This document shows, in pieces, positions 13,672-24,400 of a stretch of DNA of 31,801 bases. Below the pieces are notes generated by a model. That model saw nothing but the letters and a program-made list of their open reading frames with translations. It was not told where the DNA came from and did not search any database. Each line of letters starts with the position of its first letter. Position 1 is the stretch's first letter. The position numbers and the translations under genes are program-made. The stretch comes from a virus. The stretch is from positions 1 through 31,801 of IMG/VR virus record IMGVR_UViG_3300044645_000573, one strand, 5' to 3'.

Positions 13672-14706
13672 ATGATCTTTGCTCCTATGGCTAACAGTGC
13701 GTCCAACGGTGGCGTTGACCGCACGGGCCTTTACCTCCCCACGTACACTGGTGAGGTTCTCACGTTCTTTCAGGACAACCTTCTTCTGACCGGCCTCGTT
13801 GATGCGAAGCCCGCAGTCAAGGGTTACGAAGTTCAGTTCAGTCGCTTCGGTCAGGTCAACTCTGAGCAGCACGAGTTGAATGCCGAGATTCTCGGTACCA
13901 ACGCTGAACAGGCGAAGGTGTCGTACTACCTCGACAAGCGTGCCATCATCTCCGCAAACACGATGGATGATGTGGAGAACGAGCTTGCCCAGTGGGAGAC
14001 TCGTTCCAAGTTGGCGGCTGAGCAGGGTGCGGAAATCGCACGCCGAATGGAGAAGCGAGTCGCTGCTCTGATCTGCAAGGCTGGTCTCACTGCCGCCATC
14101 TCGGGTACTTCGTTCCCCGGTGGTGGTATCGGTGGTACTGGTGCTGTGAAGCTGAACACGAACTTCACCAGTTCGGATCCCACGGTGTCCAGTGCCGCGA
14201 TCTGTAAGGCCATTGATGATTGGCTGATCTGGCGCGATCAGGCCAACCACCCCGATGGCGAGATCTACTGTGTGATTCCTCCCCAGCAGTGGCACGGTCT
14301 TCGCAACTTCAACGGCGTGATCTACGTCGCCGCGAACATCAGTGCTACGGCTGCTGCTTCGGCTACGGGCCTGAATCCCTTCATGCCCAACCTGTCGGTG
14401 GGTGCGTCCCGTAAGGACTTCCTCCTGTACAAGGGCGTGAAGATCTACCAGAGCAACTTCATCCCCAGCACGAACACGCTGACCAGCGGGTATCTGGACG
14501 AAGCCAACACCTACGGCGGCGACTTCACCAAGGTCTTCGGTGCGATCTGGCAGCGTGAGGCTGTCGGCTTCGTCACCGTGCGTGCCCCCAAGGTTGAGGC
14601 GTGGCGTACCCCCAGTCGTCAGAACGAGACTCTGATGACCTCGATGATGACTGGTGGTGGTGCGGTTCGTTGCGAACTGGCTTGCACCCTCACCCACACC
14701 GCTTAA
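13672..14706 (+). CDS. Major capsid protein (T7 gp10-like)
   Basis: This 344-residue protein (T7 gp10A has 344) is the HK97-fold shell subunit. Points of agreement are the N-terminal TYTGEVLTFFQDNLL region, FSRFGQV followed by a loop, and the helix-rich spine with VSYYLDKRAIISANTMDDVENELAQ and ARRMEKRVAALICKAG, followed by a Gly-rich turn. Codon use is visibly biased to a few codons (CGT, AAG, AAC, GGT), as expected for the most expressed gene. The GGAG at 13661-13664 supports ATG 13672; ATG 13687 is a later alternative. No slippery sequence with a long second frame, as for T7 10B, is evident at the 3' end. A separate small gene follows after 33 bases. Confidence 0.93.
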   Translation: MIFAPMANSASNGGVDRTGLYLPTYTGEVLTFFQDNLLLTGLVDAKPAVKGYEVQFSRFGQVNSEQHELNAEILGTNAEQAKVSYYLDKRAIISANTMDDVENELAQWETRSKLAAEQGAEIARRMEKRVAALICKAGLTAAISGTSFPGGGIGGTGAVKLNTNFTSSDPTVSSAAICKAIDDWLIWRDQANHPDGEIYCVIPPQQWHGLRNFNGVIYVAANISATAAASATGLNPFMPNLSVGASRKDFLLYKGVKIYQSNFIPSTNTLTSGYLDEANTYGGDFTKVFGAIWQREAVGFVTVRAPKVEAWRTPSRQNETLMTSMMTGGGAVRCELACTLTHTA

Positions 14707-14708
14707 TC

Positions 14709-14723
14709 GTTTGCTCAGCAAAC
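14709..14723 (+). other. Short perfect hairpin between capsid and the 14740 gene
   Basis: GTTTGC and GCAAAC pair with a three-base loop TCA, right after the capsid stop. There is no T run. It may protect the capsid mRNA 3' end or be chance. Confidence 0.35.
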
Positions 14724-14739
14724 AGAAAGTCCATCACTC

Positions 14740-15147
14740 ATGGCAAACGTATTCACGAAGGCAGGTGTCAGTGCGACCCTGCCCAGTTCCAATCAGTCCA
14801 ACGATCGACTCGTTGCTCCCGGCTACCCCGCTGCCGGTGATATCTGGGTAACCGATATCACCAAGGCACAGTGTAAGAACCGCGTGGTCGAGTTGTTCCC
14901 TATCACCTCGAACGCCACGCACCTCAACAACTACGGCAAGGTCGTGTTCGACTCCGCTGGTGCGATCTCGGCACTGCCTTCGGGCTCGGGCTTCGTGGCT
15001 GTTGCCGCGATGTCCACCGCGAACAAGTGCAACATGGGATTCACGACCATCAACGGCGTTGAGTACCTGTCGGTCGCGTTGCTCGGCACGCAGTACAATG
15101 CTGTGGCCGCAACCGCTGGCTCGCTGGTCCTCAAGTTCGTTGCGTAA
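14740..15147 (+). CDS. Small probable capsid-associated (decoration-like) protein, 135 aa
   Basis: I do not recognise a named family. The 135-residue sequence is rich in Ala, Gly, Ser, Val and Thr, with alternating hydrophobic patterns (SGFVAVAAMS, EYLSVALLG, GSLVLKFVA) that suggest an all-beta fold. It has the same strong codon bias as the capsid gene (CGC/CGT, AAC, AAG, ACC) and lies between the capsid gene and the strong terminator, in the one block expected to be most transcribed. That supports an abundant virion component such as a head decoration protein or surface knob. T7 has no such gene; its minor capsid 10B is made by frameshift. The ribosome site is weak (AGAAAG about ten bases upstream). 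Confidence 0.7.
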   Translation: MANVFTKAGVSATLPSSNQSNDRLVAPGYPAAGDIWVTDITKAQCKNRVVELFPITSNATHLNNYGKVVFDSAGAISALPSGSGFVAVAAMSTANKCNMGFTTINGVEYLSVALLGTQYNAVAATAGSLVLKFVA

Positions 15148-15164
15148 CATCTCAACATCTACAT

Positions 15165-15200
15165 GCCCCTACTTATGCGACAGCAAGGTAGGGGCTTTTA
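15165..15200 (+). terminator. Strong intrinsic terminator after the capsid block
   Basis: GCCCCTAC (15165-15172) and GTAGGGGC (15188-15195) form a perfect GC-rich eight-base-pair stem followed by TTTTA. Its place, right after the capsid genes and before tail tube A, is that of T7 T-phi. Confidence 0.85.
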
Positions 15201-15213
15201 CCGAAAGGAAACC

Positions 15214-15825
15214 ATGACAACTATGCTTCGATGGTCTCGGCTCAGTGCCGTTAATGCCATCCTCCGTGCGGCAGGTGAGGCCCCCGTCAACAGTCTTGAG
15301 TCAGGTGTCAATGACACCCTGATTGCGGAGGCTGTGCTTGATGAACACACTCTGCGTTGGCTCACAGCAAACAACATCGTATCGTCCACGTTCATTCAGG
15401 AGTGGACACCGGATGATGATGGGTTCATCAACCTCCCAACCGGCACACTGTATGCCAAGCCCACTGATCCAGACATGCCCTATGTCCAGCGAGGATCCAG
15501 TCCCACACGATTGTGGAACGTGACCGACAACACCTACGTGTTTGAGGAAGCAGTTGAACTGAGGGTGACCGTGGGTGTGTCCTTTGAGGAACTCCCTGTC
15601 TCATCGCAGCAGGCCATCGTTGACTCAGCGCGGGTTGAGTATCAGATGTTCCAGCAAGGCGATCCCGCAGTTCACGCACTACTTAGCAATGAGGCAATGC
15701 GAAGTCGCATTGTCGGTATTGGCAAGGATGCCTCTGCTGATGGTAAGACCGTCTTTGATTCCAAGCACAGCAACGCATACAAGTGGGCGTTGATTCGACG
15801 CTACTCACCCGGAGGCCGTTCGTGA
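15214..15825 (+). CDS. Tail tubular protein A (T7 gp11-like)
   Basis: This 203-residue protein (T7 gp11 has 196) would form the adaptor ring between portal and the rest of the tail. The N-terminus LSAVNAILRAAGEAPVNSLE closely resembles the [20 protein letters not shown] of T7 gp11. Also visible are LRWLTANN, INLPTGTLYAK, RLWNVTDNTYVF and the end DSKHSNAYKWALIRR. AAAGG at 15204-15208 is five bases before ATG 15214. The frame is open back to an ATG at 15163, but that would place the terminator inside the coding region and is rejected. The next gene starts in its stop (GTGA). Confidence 0.93.
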   Translation: MTTMLRWSRLSAVNAILRAAGEAPVNSLESGVNDTLIAEAVLDEHTLRWLTANNIVSSTFIQEWTPDDDGFINLPTGTLYAKPTDPDMPYVQRGSSPTRLWNVTDNTYVFEEAVELRVTVGVSFEELPVSSQQAIVDSARVEYQMFQQGDPAVHALLSNEAMRSRIVGIGKDASADGKTVFDSKHSNAYKWALIRRYSPGGRS

Positions 15826-17930
15826 CTACACCAGTGAATATCCCCTCGATGATCTCGGGGGTCTCCCGTCAGCCCTCAGACCAGCGGCTTGCTTCTCAGG
15901 TTGAGGAAGCGGACAATGTGACGCTGAAGCTGACTCGCGGCTGCGAGAGGCGTAACGGCACCAGACCTATCTGGTCTGCTGCCTCTGATCGAGCAGTCAA
16001 CATCGCGCCCTCAGCAGACAACTACTGGATCAGATTCCTGCGAGATGAGACTCGTATGTATCTGATCTGCATCAATCCCACAGCCTCATCCGGCGACACC
16101 GTTCGTGCTGTGAATCTTGCCACTGGTGATCTCGTGACTGTCACCTATGACACAACGTATGGTGACCCCAAGACCTATCTCAGGACTGGAACAGGTAAGT
16201 TGCGGCACACCGTGTCCGGTGATACCACGATTGTCTCCAATGGCAATGTAACGCCGGCCCTCAGTGGTTCGAGTACCTCGTACACCTTTGGCGGCAAGTC
16301 GGTTGATGATTCGACTTGTACTCACTTCAAGGCGACATACCTTGACTTCGACAACCCGCCGACAGTCAACGGTGAGTATTGGTATGCACAGAAGGACTCG
16401 GTTGGATGGCCCGCTGGGTACTATGTGTCACAGAATGTTGGTACCGCTGGTCCGAAGTACAAGCGGATACGCACACCTGAAGCCAACTACACCATGGACC
16501 CGCTGACTATGCCGGTGAAGATCTTCTTCAACGGTTCATCGTTTGTGGTTTCCTGTATTCAGTGGGGTTCTCGGCTAAGCGGCGACAGTGTGACCAACCC
16601 CAGTCCAGACTTCACTGGACAGGCCATCAATGCGATCACCTTTCACGGAGATCGGCTGTACTTCGGTTATGCCAATCGAATCTGGGGTTCTCCAATGGGG
16701 GACTACTGGAACACATGGCTTGACAACTGGCAGGTAGTTGGGGACACGGACTTCGTATCTGGTCTTCTCCCGTCTGAAGGTGTCTCGTTTGTTTCCGACC
16801 TTGCGTCCTTCGAGAACGGCCTCGTTGTCTTCGGCACCAATGACCAACAGTTCCTTGTGACCACCACCGATGGTAGTCCCATTGCACCCGGAACATTTGG
16901 TATCATTCCATCCACAAGAGAGTCGCATTCATCTCTGGCTCGTCCCCTGTACTTGGGTAAGGCTCTGTACTGGGTGAGTTCACTGAACACCAAGTTGATG
17001 GAGTACCGCTATACCGGAAACGGTCTGGTGAATATGGCTATCAACTGTTCCTCCCATGTGAACGGCTATCTACCAGCAACTCCAATCATGCTTTCAGCAT
17101 CATCGACGTATGGGATGATCTTCCTGTCGTCGTCCGATGCACCGAGTACGCTTCATGTTCACACCCTCTTGTTGATGGGTGAGCAGAAGGTTCAATCGGC
17201 GTGGTCTAAGTTTGCTTTCAATGGTGATGTGGCTGTTCACTGCTGTATGGGTGACTCGCTGTACTTGCTCTTGAAGAGGTTGGGTAAGTACTACCTAGAG
17301 TATGCGTCGTTGGCGGACACGACAACCGACTCGTTGCTTCCGGTCCATGCCAGAATCGATGGGGCATACGCTCTGTACGGCACGTACGATCCGGTAGCAA
17401 ACGAAACAGCGTGGGCCTTGGAGTTCACCGATGAGGCTGTTGACACTGTTGTTCTCACTGAAGAGTTCACGGGTCGCGGCGGTATCTCCGTCAGTGTTGA
17501 GAACAACGGCGGAACCGAAGTGGTCGCCACTGGGGACTACTCGTCAGGTCTTGTCTATGTCGGGCGATCCTTCGACTCTCGTGTTCGATTGAGTCCGCCT
17601 GTTGTCAAGGACCAGAACGGTGCCGCCAAAGTGGGCATCACCACAATCGTCACCATGAGCCTGAACATCATGGAGTCCGGTTACTTGGATATCGTCAAGA
17701 CACCATATAGGCGCGAACCGTTCACGTACACATACACCACCCTTGAAACAGGTGTGTCCATGTTTGGTGTCATCTCGTTGTTGTCCGGTGTTGAGACAAT
17801 CACCACCGCAGTAGGAATGAAATCCAACGCCAACAACACAATCGATATCACGAGTTCATCACACCTTCCATTCCGTGTGACAAGCGGGGCGTTCAACGTC
17901 CGCTTCACACCTAGCAGGAGACCAATCTAA
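15822..17930 (+). CDS. Tail tubular protein B (T7 gp12-like)
   Basis: This 702-residue protein (T7 gp12 has 794) would form the tail nozzle. The opening VNIPSMISGVSRQPSDQRLASQVEEADNV is the typical start of gp12 proteins, with the ISGVSRQP motif and then CERRNGTR. The body is beta-rich with many Gly/Thr/Asp turns, consistent with the nozzle's beta-propeller fold. GTG at 15822 has GGAGG at 15811-15815 six bases upstream and overlaps the stop of tail tube A as GTGA. A GTG further upstream at 15783 is in frame but inside the previous gene. The last base is shared with the next gene. Confidence 0.93.
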   Translation: MTTPVNIPSMISGVSRQPSDQRLASQVEEADNVTLKLTRGCERRNGTRPIWSAASDRAVNIAPSADNYWIRFLRDETRMYLICINPTASSGDTVRAVNLATGDLVTVTYDTTYGDPKTYLRTGTGKLRHTVSGDTTIVSNGNVTPALSGSSTSYTFGGKSVDDSTCTHFKATYLDFDNPPTVNGEYWYAQKDSVGWPAGYYVSQNVGTAGPKYKRIRTPEANYTMDPLTMPVKIFFNGSSFVVSCIQWGSRLSGDSVTNPSPDFTGQAINAITFHGDRLYFGYANRIWGSPMGDYWNTWLDNWQVVGDTDFVSGLLPSEGVSFVSDLASFENGLVVFGTNDQQFLVTTTDGSPIAPGTFGIIPSTRESHSSLARPLYLGKALYWVSSLNTKLMEYRYTGNGLVNMAINCSSHVNGYLPATPIMLSASSTYGMIFLSSSDAPSTLHVHTLLLMGEQKVQSAWSKFAFNGDVAVHCCMGDSLYLLLKRLGKYYLEYASLADTTTDSLLPVHARIDGAYALYGTYDPVANETAWALEFTDEAVDTVVLTEEFTGRGGISVSVENNGGTEVVATGDYSSGLVYVGRSFDSRVRLSPPVVKDQNGAAKVGITTIVTMSLNIMESGYLDIVKTPYRREPFTYTYTTLETGVSMFGVISLLSGVETITTAVGMKSNANNTIDITSSSHLPFRVTSGAFNVRFTPSRRPI

Positions 17931-18463
17931 TGGTCACTACGACCATTGCTGTTGCTGCTGTCTCAGCGGCGGCTGCAATGAAGGCATCTTCCGATGCCAA
18001 TAAGGTCGCATCACAGAATCAGAGAAACGCAATCGCGGCACAGAAGTCAAATGAGGCTCTGGCTGCTGTTGACACCGCCAACAAGATTCAAGCCAACGCA
18101 CGCACACAGGAGGCACGACGCAAGGCTCGTCGCTCCGTACTGACCTCTCGTGGTCTGTCCGGTGGTGCTTCGGCCTTGGCCCTCGACAACGCAGATATTG
18201 CCGGATCCCTTGGGAACCAGACCGCTATCCTGTCCGATCTGGATCGGGTACGGGCTGGGCTTGCTATCGATACCGGAAACCGTGTTGGTCAGTACCAGTC
18301 TCAGAAGTCAAGCGTGGGCTTGAGTGGTTTGACTGGTGCCCTTCAGGGTGCGGCCATGGGTATGCAGATGGGTCAGGCGTTTGGCGGCGGTGGAGGCGGA
18401 GGCGGTGGGGAAGACTACATGACCCCTGAAATGCTGAAGGCAAGAGAGGCGGTGGGGTCGTGA
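17930..18463 (+). CDS. Internal virion protein (T7 gp14-like)
   Basis: This 177-residue protein (T7 gp14 has 196) would, as in T7, be ejected and form the channel portion in the outer membrane. It has an Ala-rich, weakly hydrophobic N-terminus (TTIAVAAVSAAAAMKAS), a Gln/Asn/Ala-rich helical middle, SVLTSRGLSGGASALALDNADIAG, and a long glycine run near residue 155 before an acidic end. The pattern of many small residues and Gln matches gp14. The order gp12-gp14-gp15-gp16 supports it. ATG at 17930 overlaps the TAA of the previous gene by one base. Confidence 0.85.
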   Translation: MVTTTIAVAAVSAAAAMKASSDANKVASQNQRNAIAAQKSNEALAAVDTANKIQANARTQEARRKARRSVLTSRGLSGGASALALDNADIAGSLGNQTAILSDLDRVRAGLAIDTGNRVGQYQSQKSSVGLSGLTGALQGAAMGMQMGQAFGGGGGGGGGEDYMTPEMLKAREAVGS

Positions 18464-21363
18464 GTCAAGTAGTATCTCCAACTTCATTCCTTGGTGGCAA
18501 CATCACACCACAAGGACAGACAATCCTACCTTCGGGCGGGCTACTTCCTCAACAGGAAGTCTTCAGAGGTCGAGATCAGTTGTCCGAACTGGTCAACGCC
18601 CTGTCCAATGTCGGTGGTGCTGTTGCTCAGGTTGTCGAACGCAACCGGATTGATAAAGCACAGGCAGAGGCAAAGAAGGATCAGGAACAAGCAAAGATCC
18701 GACAGGCCAAGTCAGAAGAGGAACGCATCGCGGCTCAGCAAGAGCGTGAGAAGTACACCTCATACGAGCAGGGGCTTGCTCAGGCTAGGGCCAAGAGCGT
18801 CGAAGACGGGAACCCCGGCGTTGTTCGGGACTATCTTGCCGCGTTCCGCGGTTCTGATGTCTCTGAAATCAACATCCATGCCAACAGTGCATGGGCACAG
18901 ACGCAGCAAGGCATTCTTGATGACCAGAAGCGTGCCCTGATCGACCAGCGAGAGGCTGAGGCCAAGGCCAAGGCTGATGTTTCGGCACACAATAACGGTG
19001 CCCGACAGATTGCTGAGCGAACAAGCACAACACTGAAGACCGCATTCACGGATGAGTCCTCTCCGCTGTTCCAGCAGATCTCAGAGATGCGTGGCTCCGT
19101 CAAAGACCAGCGTGCTGCGATCTTCAACGCACTGTTGGAGGGTATCTCTCAGGATCCCGAGACAAGTCACAACGGATATTTCGACGGTAAGACGCTGGAT
19201 CCCTCCATGCGTGACTACCTTGAGATCCAGACCAACGAGATCCACACCAAGATCATCGAGCATCAAGCAAAGATTGACCGCGAGGTCAATGAGACAATCC
19301 GAACTGAGGCTCTGGACAACGCATCGGCGGTGTTTAGAGAGAACCCAGCCGGGTTGTTCGGCTATCTGTTCGATGATGGAGGTGTGTACGACTCAAAGGA
19401 TGTCAAGGAACCCGAGTTCAACGCTGCTGTCAGTCGCGCCATGGACACACTCATGTATCCCGGCAAGGACAACATCACCAACGGTGAACAGTTGCACGAT
19501 GTCGTGATGCGAATGCGGGAGTTCGAGTCGTACCTCTCAACCAAGTTCGGTGATCGCTTCAATGCCGACACCGATACTCGAATGCACTCACTCAAGCAGG
19601 TCGTGTCGGATGTATCCCGCACCTACATCGAGGCCAATGGTCCAAACTACATCAAGGATCGTGCCGCCAACCTGATGGTTCCACGAGATAACAGCAACTC
19701 AGATGCCATGAACCTTGCCGTGAAGTTCTGGCAGGATGCTGGCGGAATGGTTCCAAAGGGCATCGACCTTCGGACATTCACTGTTGAGAACATGCTCCCA
19801 ATCGACCACGCGGGACACCCAAATGCGTATCTTCAGAAGGTCAAGGAAGGTATCATCGATTCTTTGGACAAACTCGAAACCGAGGCGAAGAAGACGGAGT
19901 GGTATGAGAAGAAGCGAACAACGATTTCTTCACGAGAAGCCTTCCTGTCTTCGGTGTACGACTCAGGAATAAAGCCTAGTGTCGATGAGTTGCGTACTCA
20001 CGCCAATGATCTCACTGTGCTGGGATCGTTGAACAGTCTTGCCAGCACTGACATGACTAAACAGCGTGAGCCTAATGTACACTCACGGATTGTACAGGCC
20101 CAGACGCAACTGGCCCTTGGTATTGGATTGACCAGAGAAAGCATGTTGAACACTTTGCGGTCTGACGACCCGAAGTTGTTTAAGCAGAAAGTTGAGATTT
20201 ACCGTGCCGCATCAGACCTTGACGCAGAGATCTTTGGGTTGGGTTATTCAGAGGCCATGGCTCCAAACGCCATGGCTGGTCTGTTATCTGATGACCCGAC
20301 CGCCTTTGCTTCTTCTATGGGCTTCGTTCTTTCTGGTGGTGGTGTCGCTGGTGCGAACTTCACCAACACAATCAGAGAGAGCGGACTTGATGATGCGAAA
20401 CGATCCACAGCCGTCGCACTGGCAGTTGTGGCAGAAGCCAACTACACAAGAGGAATCGTGGACGCGACGAGTTGGTCTGCTCTACAGAATCTCAAGAACA
20501 CTGCCCTCAACGGATCCTTCGTTGAAGTGAGTCCGAACGACAGGAAGGACACGCGCCTGAATGTCGGAGACTCACATCGTGCTACGCTTGACAGCAATAT
20601 CAAGCGTGCATTGCAGGAGGCTGTTGGAAGTGGGAAGATTGTTGATGTTCGTGGGATGAACCCGTTCATCTCCGCACTCCCTAAGATTGCCGCAGACTAC
20701 ATGGCCTACGGAATGGATCGACCCGCAGCGTGGAAGGCCGTGATGCTCGACATGAAGACCTCTGGCTTTGCTATGCAGTACGATAGTGAGGATGAATCAC
20801 TGACTGTCATCCGTGATCCACACAATCACTTCACTGATGCGAAGCACGCATCTGAGCAAGCACGCCAGATGCTTGACTCTCCGCTACCAATGCCACTAGT
20901 CGGTGATGCTCAGCGAATGTTTGCACCCATCGGCAATCCCGCTGACCTGAAGGGGAAGTCGATGTGGGAGATCCTGAAGTACAACGACAAGTCTCTGCCT
21001 GATCTGAAGGATGTGGACATTCGTGTCTACTATGCCGATGATGTTGCCATGCAGCGTTCCAGTGCAAAGGCATTCATGATTCAGAGTCTTGCTGATGTTG
21101 TGCTTGGTGGTGGTGGACTTGTCCAGTACCGAATCAAGGGATCTACTGGATCATTCACAACCATCAAGACCAGTGCCGAGGCCGGTGATGGTCGCCCTAT
21201 TCGTTGGTCTAACTCCGCACCCAAGGTTGCATACCCGCGTCCGAAAGAGCGTGGGGTCATCAACTATGACTTTGGTGGTGCATTGGACAACCTGATGAAC
21301 CCGACAAGAGGCTATGACTTCAACGCCGCTTGGGAGAACCTCATCAGTGCAGGTAAGCAGTAA
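18460..21363 (+). CDS. Internal core protein (T7 gp15-like)
   Basis: This 967-residue protein (T7 gp15 has 747) would be a core protein ejected into the periplasm to build the DNA conduit with gp16. The N-terminus is Gly/Pro-rich, then residues about 60-110 form a charged coiled coil (KAQAEAKKDQEQAKIRQAKS, then EEERIAAQQERE). The rest is long and helical with no enzyme motif that I can recognise. GTG at 18460 overlaps the gp14-like stop as GTGA, with GAGAGG upstream. Identity rests on position, length and helical character. A terminator follows directly. Confidence 0.82.
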   Translation: MSQVVSPTSFLGGNITPQGQTILPSGGLLPQQEVFRGRDQLSELVNALSNVGGAVAQVVERNRIDKAQAEAKKDQEQAKIRQAKSEEERIAAQQEREKYTSYEQGLAQARAKSVEDGNPGVVRDYLAAFRGSDVSEINIHANSAWAQTQQGILDDQKRALIDQREAEAKAKADVSAHNNGARQIAERTSTTLKTAFTDESSPLFQQISEMRGSVKDQRAAIFNALLEGISQDPETSHNGYFDGKTLDPSMRDYLEIQTNEIHTKIIEHQAKIDREVNETIRTEALDNASAVFRENPAGLFGYLFDDGGVYDSKDVKEPEFNAAVSRAMDTLMYPGKDNITNGEQLHDVVMRMREFESYLSTKFGDRFNADTDTRMHSLKQVVSDVSRTYIEANGPNYIKDRAANLMVPRDNSNSDAMNLAVKFWQDAGGMVPKGIDLRTFTVENMLPIDHAGHPNAYLQKVKEGIIDSLDKLETEAKKTEWYEKKRTTISSREAFLSSVYDSGIKPSVDELRTHANDLTVLGSLNSLASTDMTKQREPNVHSRIVQAQTQLALGIGLTRESMLNTLRSDDPKLFKQKVEIYRAASDLDAEIFGLGYSEAMAPNAMAGLLSDDPTAFASSMGFVLSGGGVAGANFTNTIRESGLDDAKRSTAVALAVVAEANYTRGIVDATSWSALQNLKNTALNGSFVEVSPNDRKDTRLNVGDSHRATLDSNIKRALQEAVGSGKIVDVRGMNPFISALPKIAADYMAYGMDRPAAWKAVMLDMKTSGFAMQYDSEDESLTVIRDPHNHFTDAKHASEQARQMLDSPLPMPLVGDAQRMFAPIGNPADLKGKSMWEILKYNDKSLPDLKDVDIRVYYADDVAMQRSSAKAFMIQSLADVVLGGGGLVQYRIKGSTGSFTTIKTSAEAGDGRPIRWSNSAPKVAYPRPKERGVINYDFGGALDNLMNPTRGYDFNAAWENLISAGKQ

Positions 21364-21368
21364 TCAAT

Positions 21369-21405
21369 CCTCCCTGTCCGAAAGGATGGGGAGGGTCTTC
21401 TCTTT
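21369..21405 (+). terminator. GAAA-capped terminator between the gp15- and gp16-like genes
   Basis: Arms 21369-21379 (CCTCCCTGTCC) and 21384-21394 (GGATGGGGAGG) pair over 11 positions, two of them G-T, closed by GAAA. TCTTCTCTTT follows. It lies six bases after the gp15-like stop. AAAGGAG at 21407-21413 then serves the gp16-like gene. Confidence 0.75.
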
Positions 21406-21417
21406 GAAAGGAGAACT

Positions 21418-24400
21418 ATGTCACAGACAGTTACGCAGGATCGCATTGGCGCGGTGTTGAACACACCGGAACGCCCCGAGCCGGGACCGAGTACGTTCTA
21501 CGGGTCCAAGTTTGAGCCGCCCGAGATGCACCTTGACCTTGAGACCGGCCTTCCCAAGCGAGGTCGGGCACCTCACGGACTCATTGATGAGTTCAAGGCT
21601 TCCCGCCTCAACCCCATGGGCGAAGAGGTTGGGCTTGAATACTTCGGCGGTCCCCGGATCCTCACCGGATCTGGTGTCTATCGCAAGTGGACGAATGAAG
21701 CACTGTTCACGAACCGCATGGCCTCGATCAATGCCATGACAGAAGATGAGCGGAAGTCCAACGGTATTGCCGATTGGAATGGCACATTCAAGACAGGTCT
21801 TGAGCAGTGGAAGAACAAGTACACAAACACTGAACGTCAACTTACTGGTTGGACTGATGAAGAAGTCGCAACCATGGGTGGCCCAGAGAAGGTTGATGAG
21901 CAGTTCCGCATGTGGTCTCAGGCGTACTTCGCTGAGCAGACCCTCAATGATCCTGCCATTGCTGACGAGGGGTGGCTCCGGTGGGCTGCTACGGGCATTC
22001 CCGGCCTTGCTGCCGATGTCTTTGGTGATCCCAGCACCTATGCCACGGTTGGTGCGGCAGCACTGACCAAGGTCATAGCCAAGCCGTTGACCAAGGAGTT
22101 CGGCAAGCTGGCCGTTCGTCAAGCCGGTAAGTCAATGTTCCGCAACACGGCTCTGCGTGAGGTTGCTGGATCTCTCATCAGTGCCGATGCGAAGTTGCAG
22201 TCATCCAAGTTGGCAAAGGTTGTTGACTCTCTCTACGTGAGTCACTGGTTGCCTGATGCTGTTGGGCAGAACGTGACGCAGACCTATGGTCAGTACATGG
22301 GTCTCAAGAGCAAGTTGGCTGCGGCTGAGCAGGATTACACCGATCTCCCTGAAGCACTTGGCATGGCGGGGTTGTTCGGTATGGGCTTCGCTGCACTTGG
22401 TATGGGTGGCACCTATGTGGCTAAGAAGTGGAAGGACAAGGCTGCGGCATCCAAGGCTATGCGCCCTATCCCCGCTTCGGTCGTACAGGCTGGTCCCGTT
22501 CCGACCCCCGGCCCACACGCACCGACTCAGACCGCATTGAATGTGCTTCACGCCGGTGCGATCATGGACAATCTGAAGCGCATCACTGGTGATCCTCAGA
22601 CCATGCTCCACCTCTGGGGCGACACGAACAAGTGGAACCGATGGGACCGCCTGTTGGGTACCACGGTTGCTGACCCCATGCGTCTGGTCCGTCTGCTTGA
22701 GAAGAACGCTTCGATGGAAGAGGTTCAGGCATGGCATGACGATCTCGACATCCGTGCCGACTTCGCGGAGAAGGCCCTCGCGGCAGGTAAGCCGTTGCCA
22801 AATGCAAGTTCTCTTGTGTCTCGACTCTGGGCACGCCACTCGACCAAGAACAATCTCATGGGAACCATTCCCGTGTCAGCGTTCCCTCAGCGTGGTGGTC
22901 TGTCTTCTCCTATCTCCCCCAATGCCAACGCAACGGTGAGCAAGACGGGACGAGCCAGAGTGTTCTTCAACGGTGGATTCCCGGTGTTCGACAAGGTTGG
23001 ACCGAAGAAGATGGTATCAATGCCGAACGGTGTTGGTGTCGAACTTCCCAAGCACATCCTCATCGATGCCTCGGATACCACCAAGGCTCTGTACATGCTC
23101 GGAGCAACCCCCACACCCGGCAAGGGTCGTGTGCTGTGGGATCACCTCCGTTCGCAGTTCCCCGCATTGAATGATTCCGAGATCGCGGGTCTCGCAACCA
23201 AGACGCGCCAACTGGTGCGGCACGAGATCGATCAGGTTCTTGAGCAGCAGGGGTCGTATGACTCACCTATTCATGTGCTAAGTGACTCGTGGTCAACGCT
23301 GCTTGGCTCCATGGATCGTGATCCGATCACTGGTAAGGTCATTCGAACTCTTCAGGATCGCTTCCAAGAACTCGAACACTCCCCTGAGCGGAAGCGATTC
23401 CGTGATGAGGCTGTGGCTCGGTTCGGTTCAACCTCTGTTGACAACGAACTTCGCATTGCCGATGTGATTGTCATGCAGATGGCAAAGTCAACTGGTGAGT
23501 CTGTAGACAAGATCTACAGTCAGTTCTCCGCACAGGATGGCCCTGCTGGTGCCAACGCACTCTTCCAGTTCTACTCATGGCACGGAACCGGTGCAGAACG
23601 CATTGCTCAGAAAGGCGGCTTCAGCACTGACTACATCGGTGATGGTGAAGGCAACCAGATGTTTGGTTGGGGTCTGTACTTTGCGGATAAGGACACGACT
23701 GGTCTGCATTACAGGCAGATTGGCTTGGATAAGAAGGGGTCACAACTTCAAATCCTAAACTCATCTGCTCTTGTGTTTGCTCCTGATATTGAAGATCTTT
23801 CCACGAACGTCCAAGAAGATCTCTACAATCTACTCGATGTCGTGCGAGTGTTCTCATCTAGCGACAATGAGATGGTAGTCATCCAGCGGGGACTCGAATC
23901 GATTACCAAAATCAACCAGAACAGGGCGTATCTGGAATCGACCCTAAACAAGGTACTCTCTTCCGCCAATGGGTTAGACAAGGCAGATATTGATGGTTCA
24001 CTTCACAATCCTGTTCTTAAGCCAACAATCTACAACGAGTTAAACAACGCCTCTTTTAGATACGCATTCGGAGACTCAACCCGGATCGTTGACGCATTGG
24101 ACGAGTTGTTTGACACCTTTCACGATTCCAGTATATTCGATGCGTCGCGTGTTAGTGAGGATTGGATTGACTACAAACTCAGCGATGGTGGAAGATCGCG
24201 CGTTAGGAAAGAGATTCTGAAGTTGGGTGGAGTGATACAAGAACTTCTACACAAAGCCAAGGATCTTGATGCTAAAGAACTAGAGAATCGCTTCTATAAT
24301 GCGATTGAAAGACACAACGAAGAGGCGCGAAGCCACACACCTACCGCCTCTCTCTACAGAGTTGAACACATCCACGAGAAGGAGGACTATGCAATCTGGG

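Noticed and set aside
13567-14721. 384-codon open frame on the minus strand across the capsid gene
   Set aside because: It mirrors the strongly biased codon pattern of the capsid gene, has no recognisable domain, and no other gene is on that strand.
15163-15213. Upstream ATG extension of tail tubular protein A
   Set aside because: It would translate the strong terminator; ATG 15214 has a good ribosome site and matches the gp11 N-terminus.
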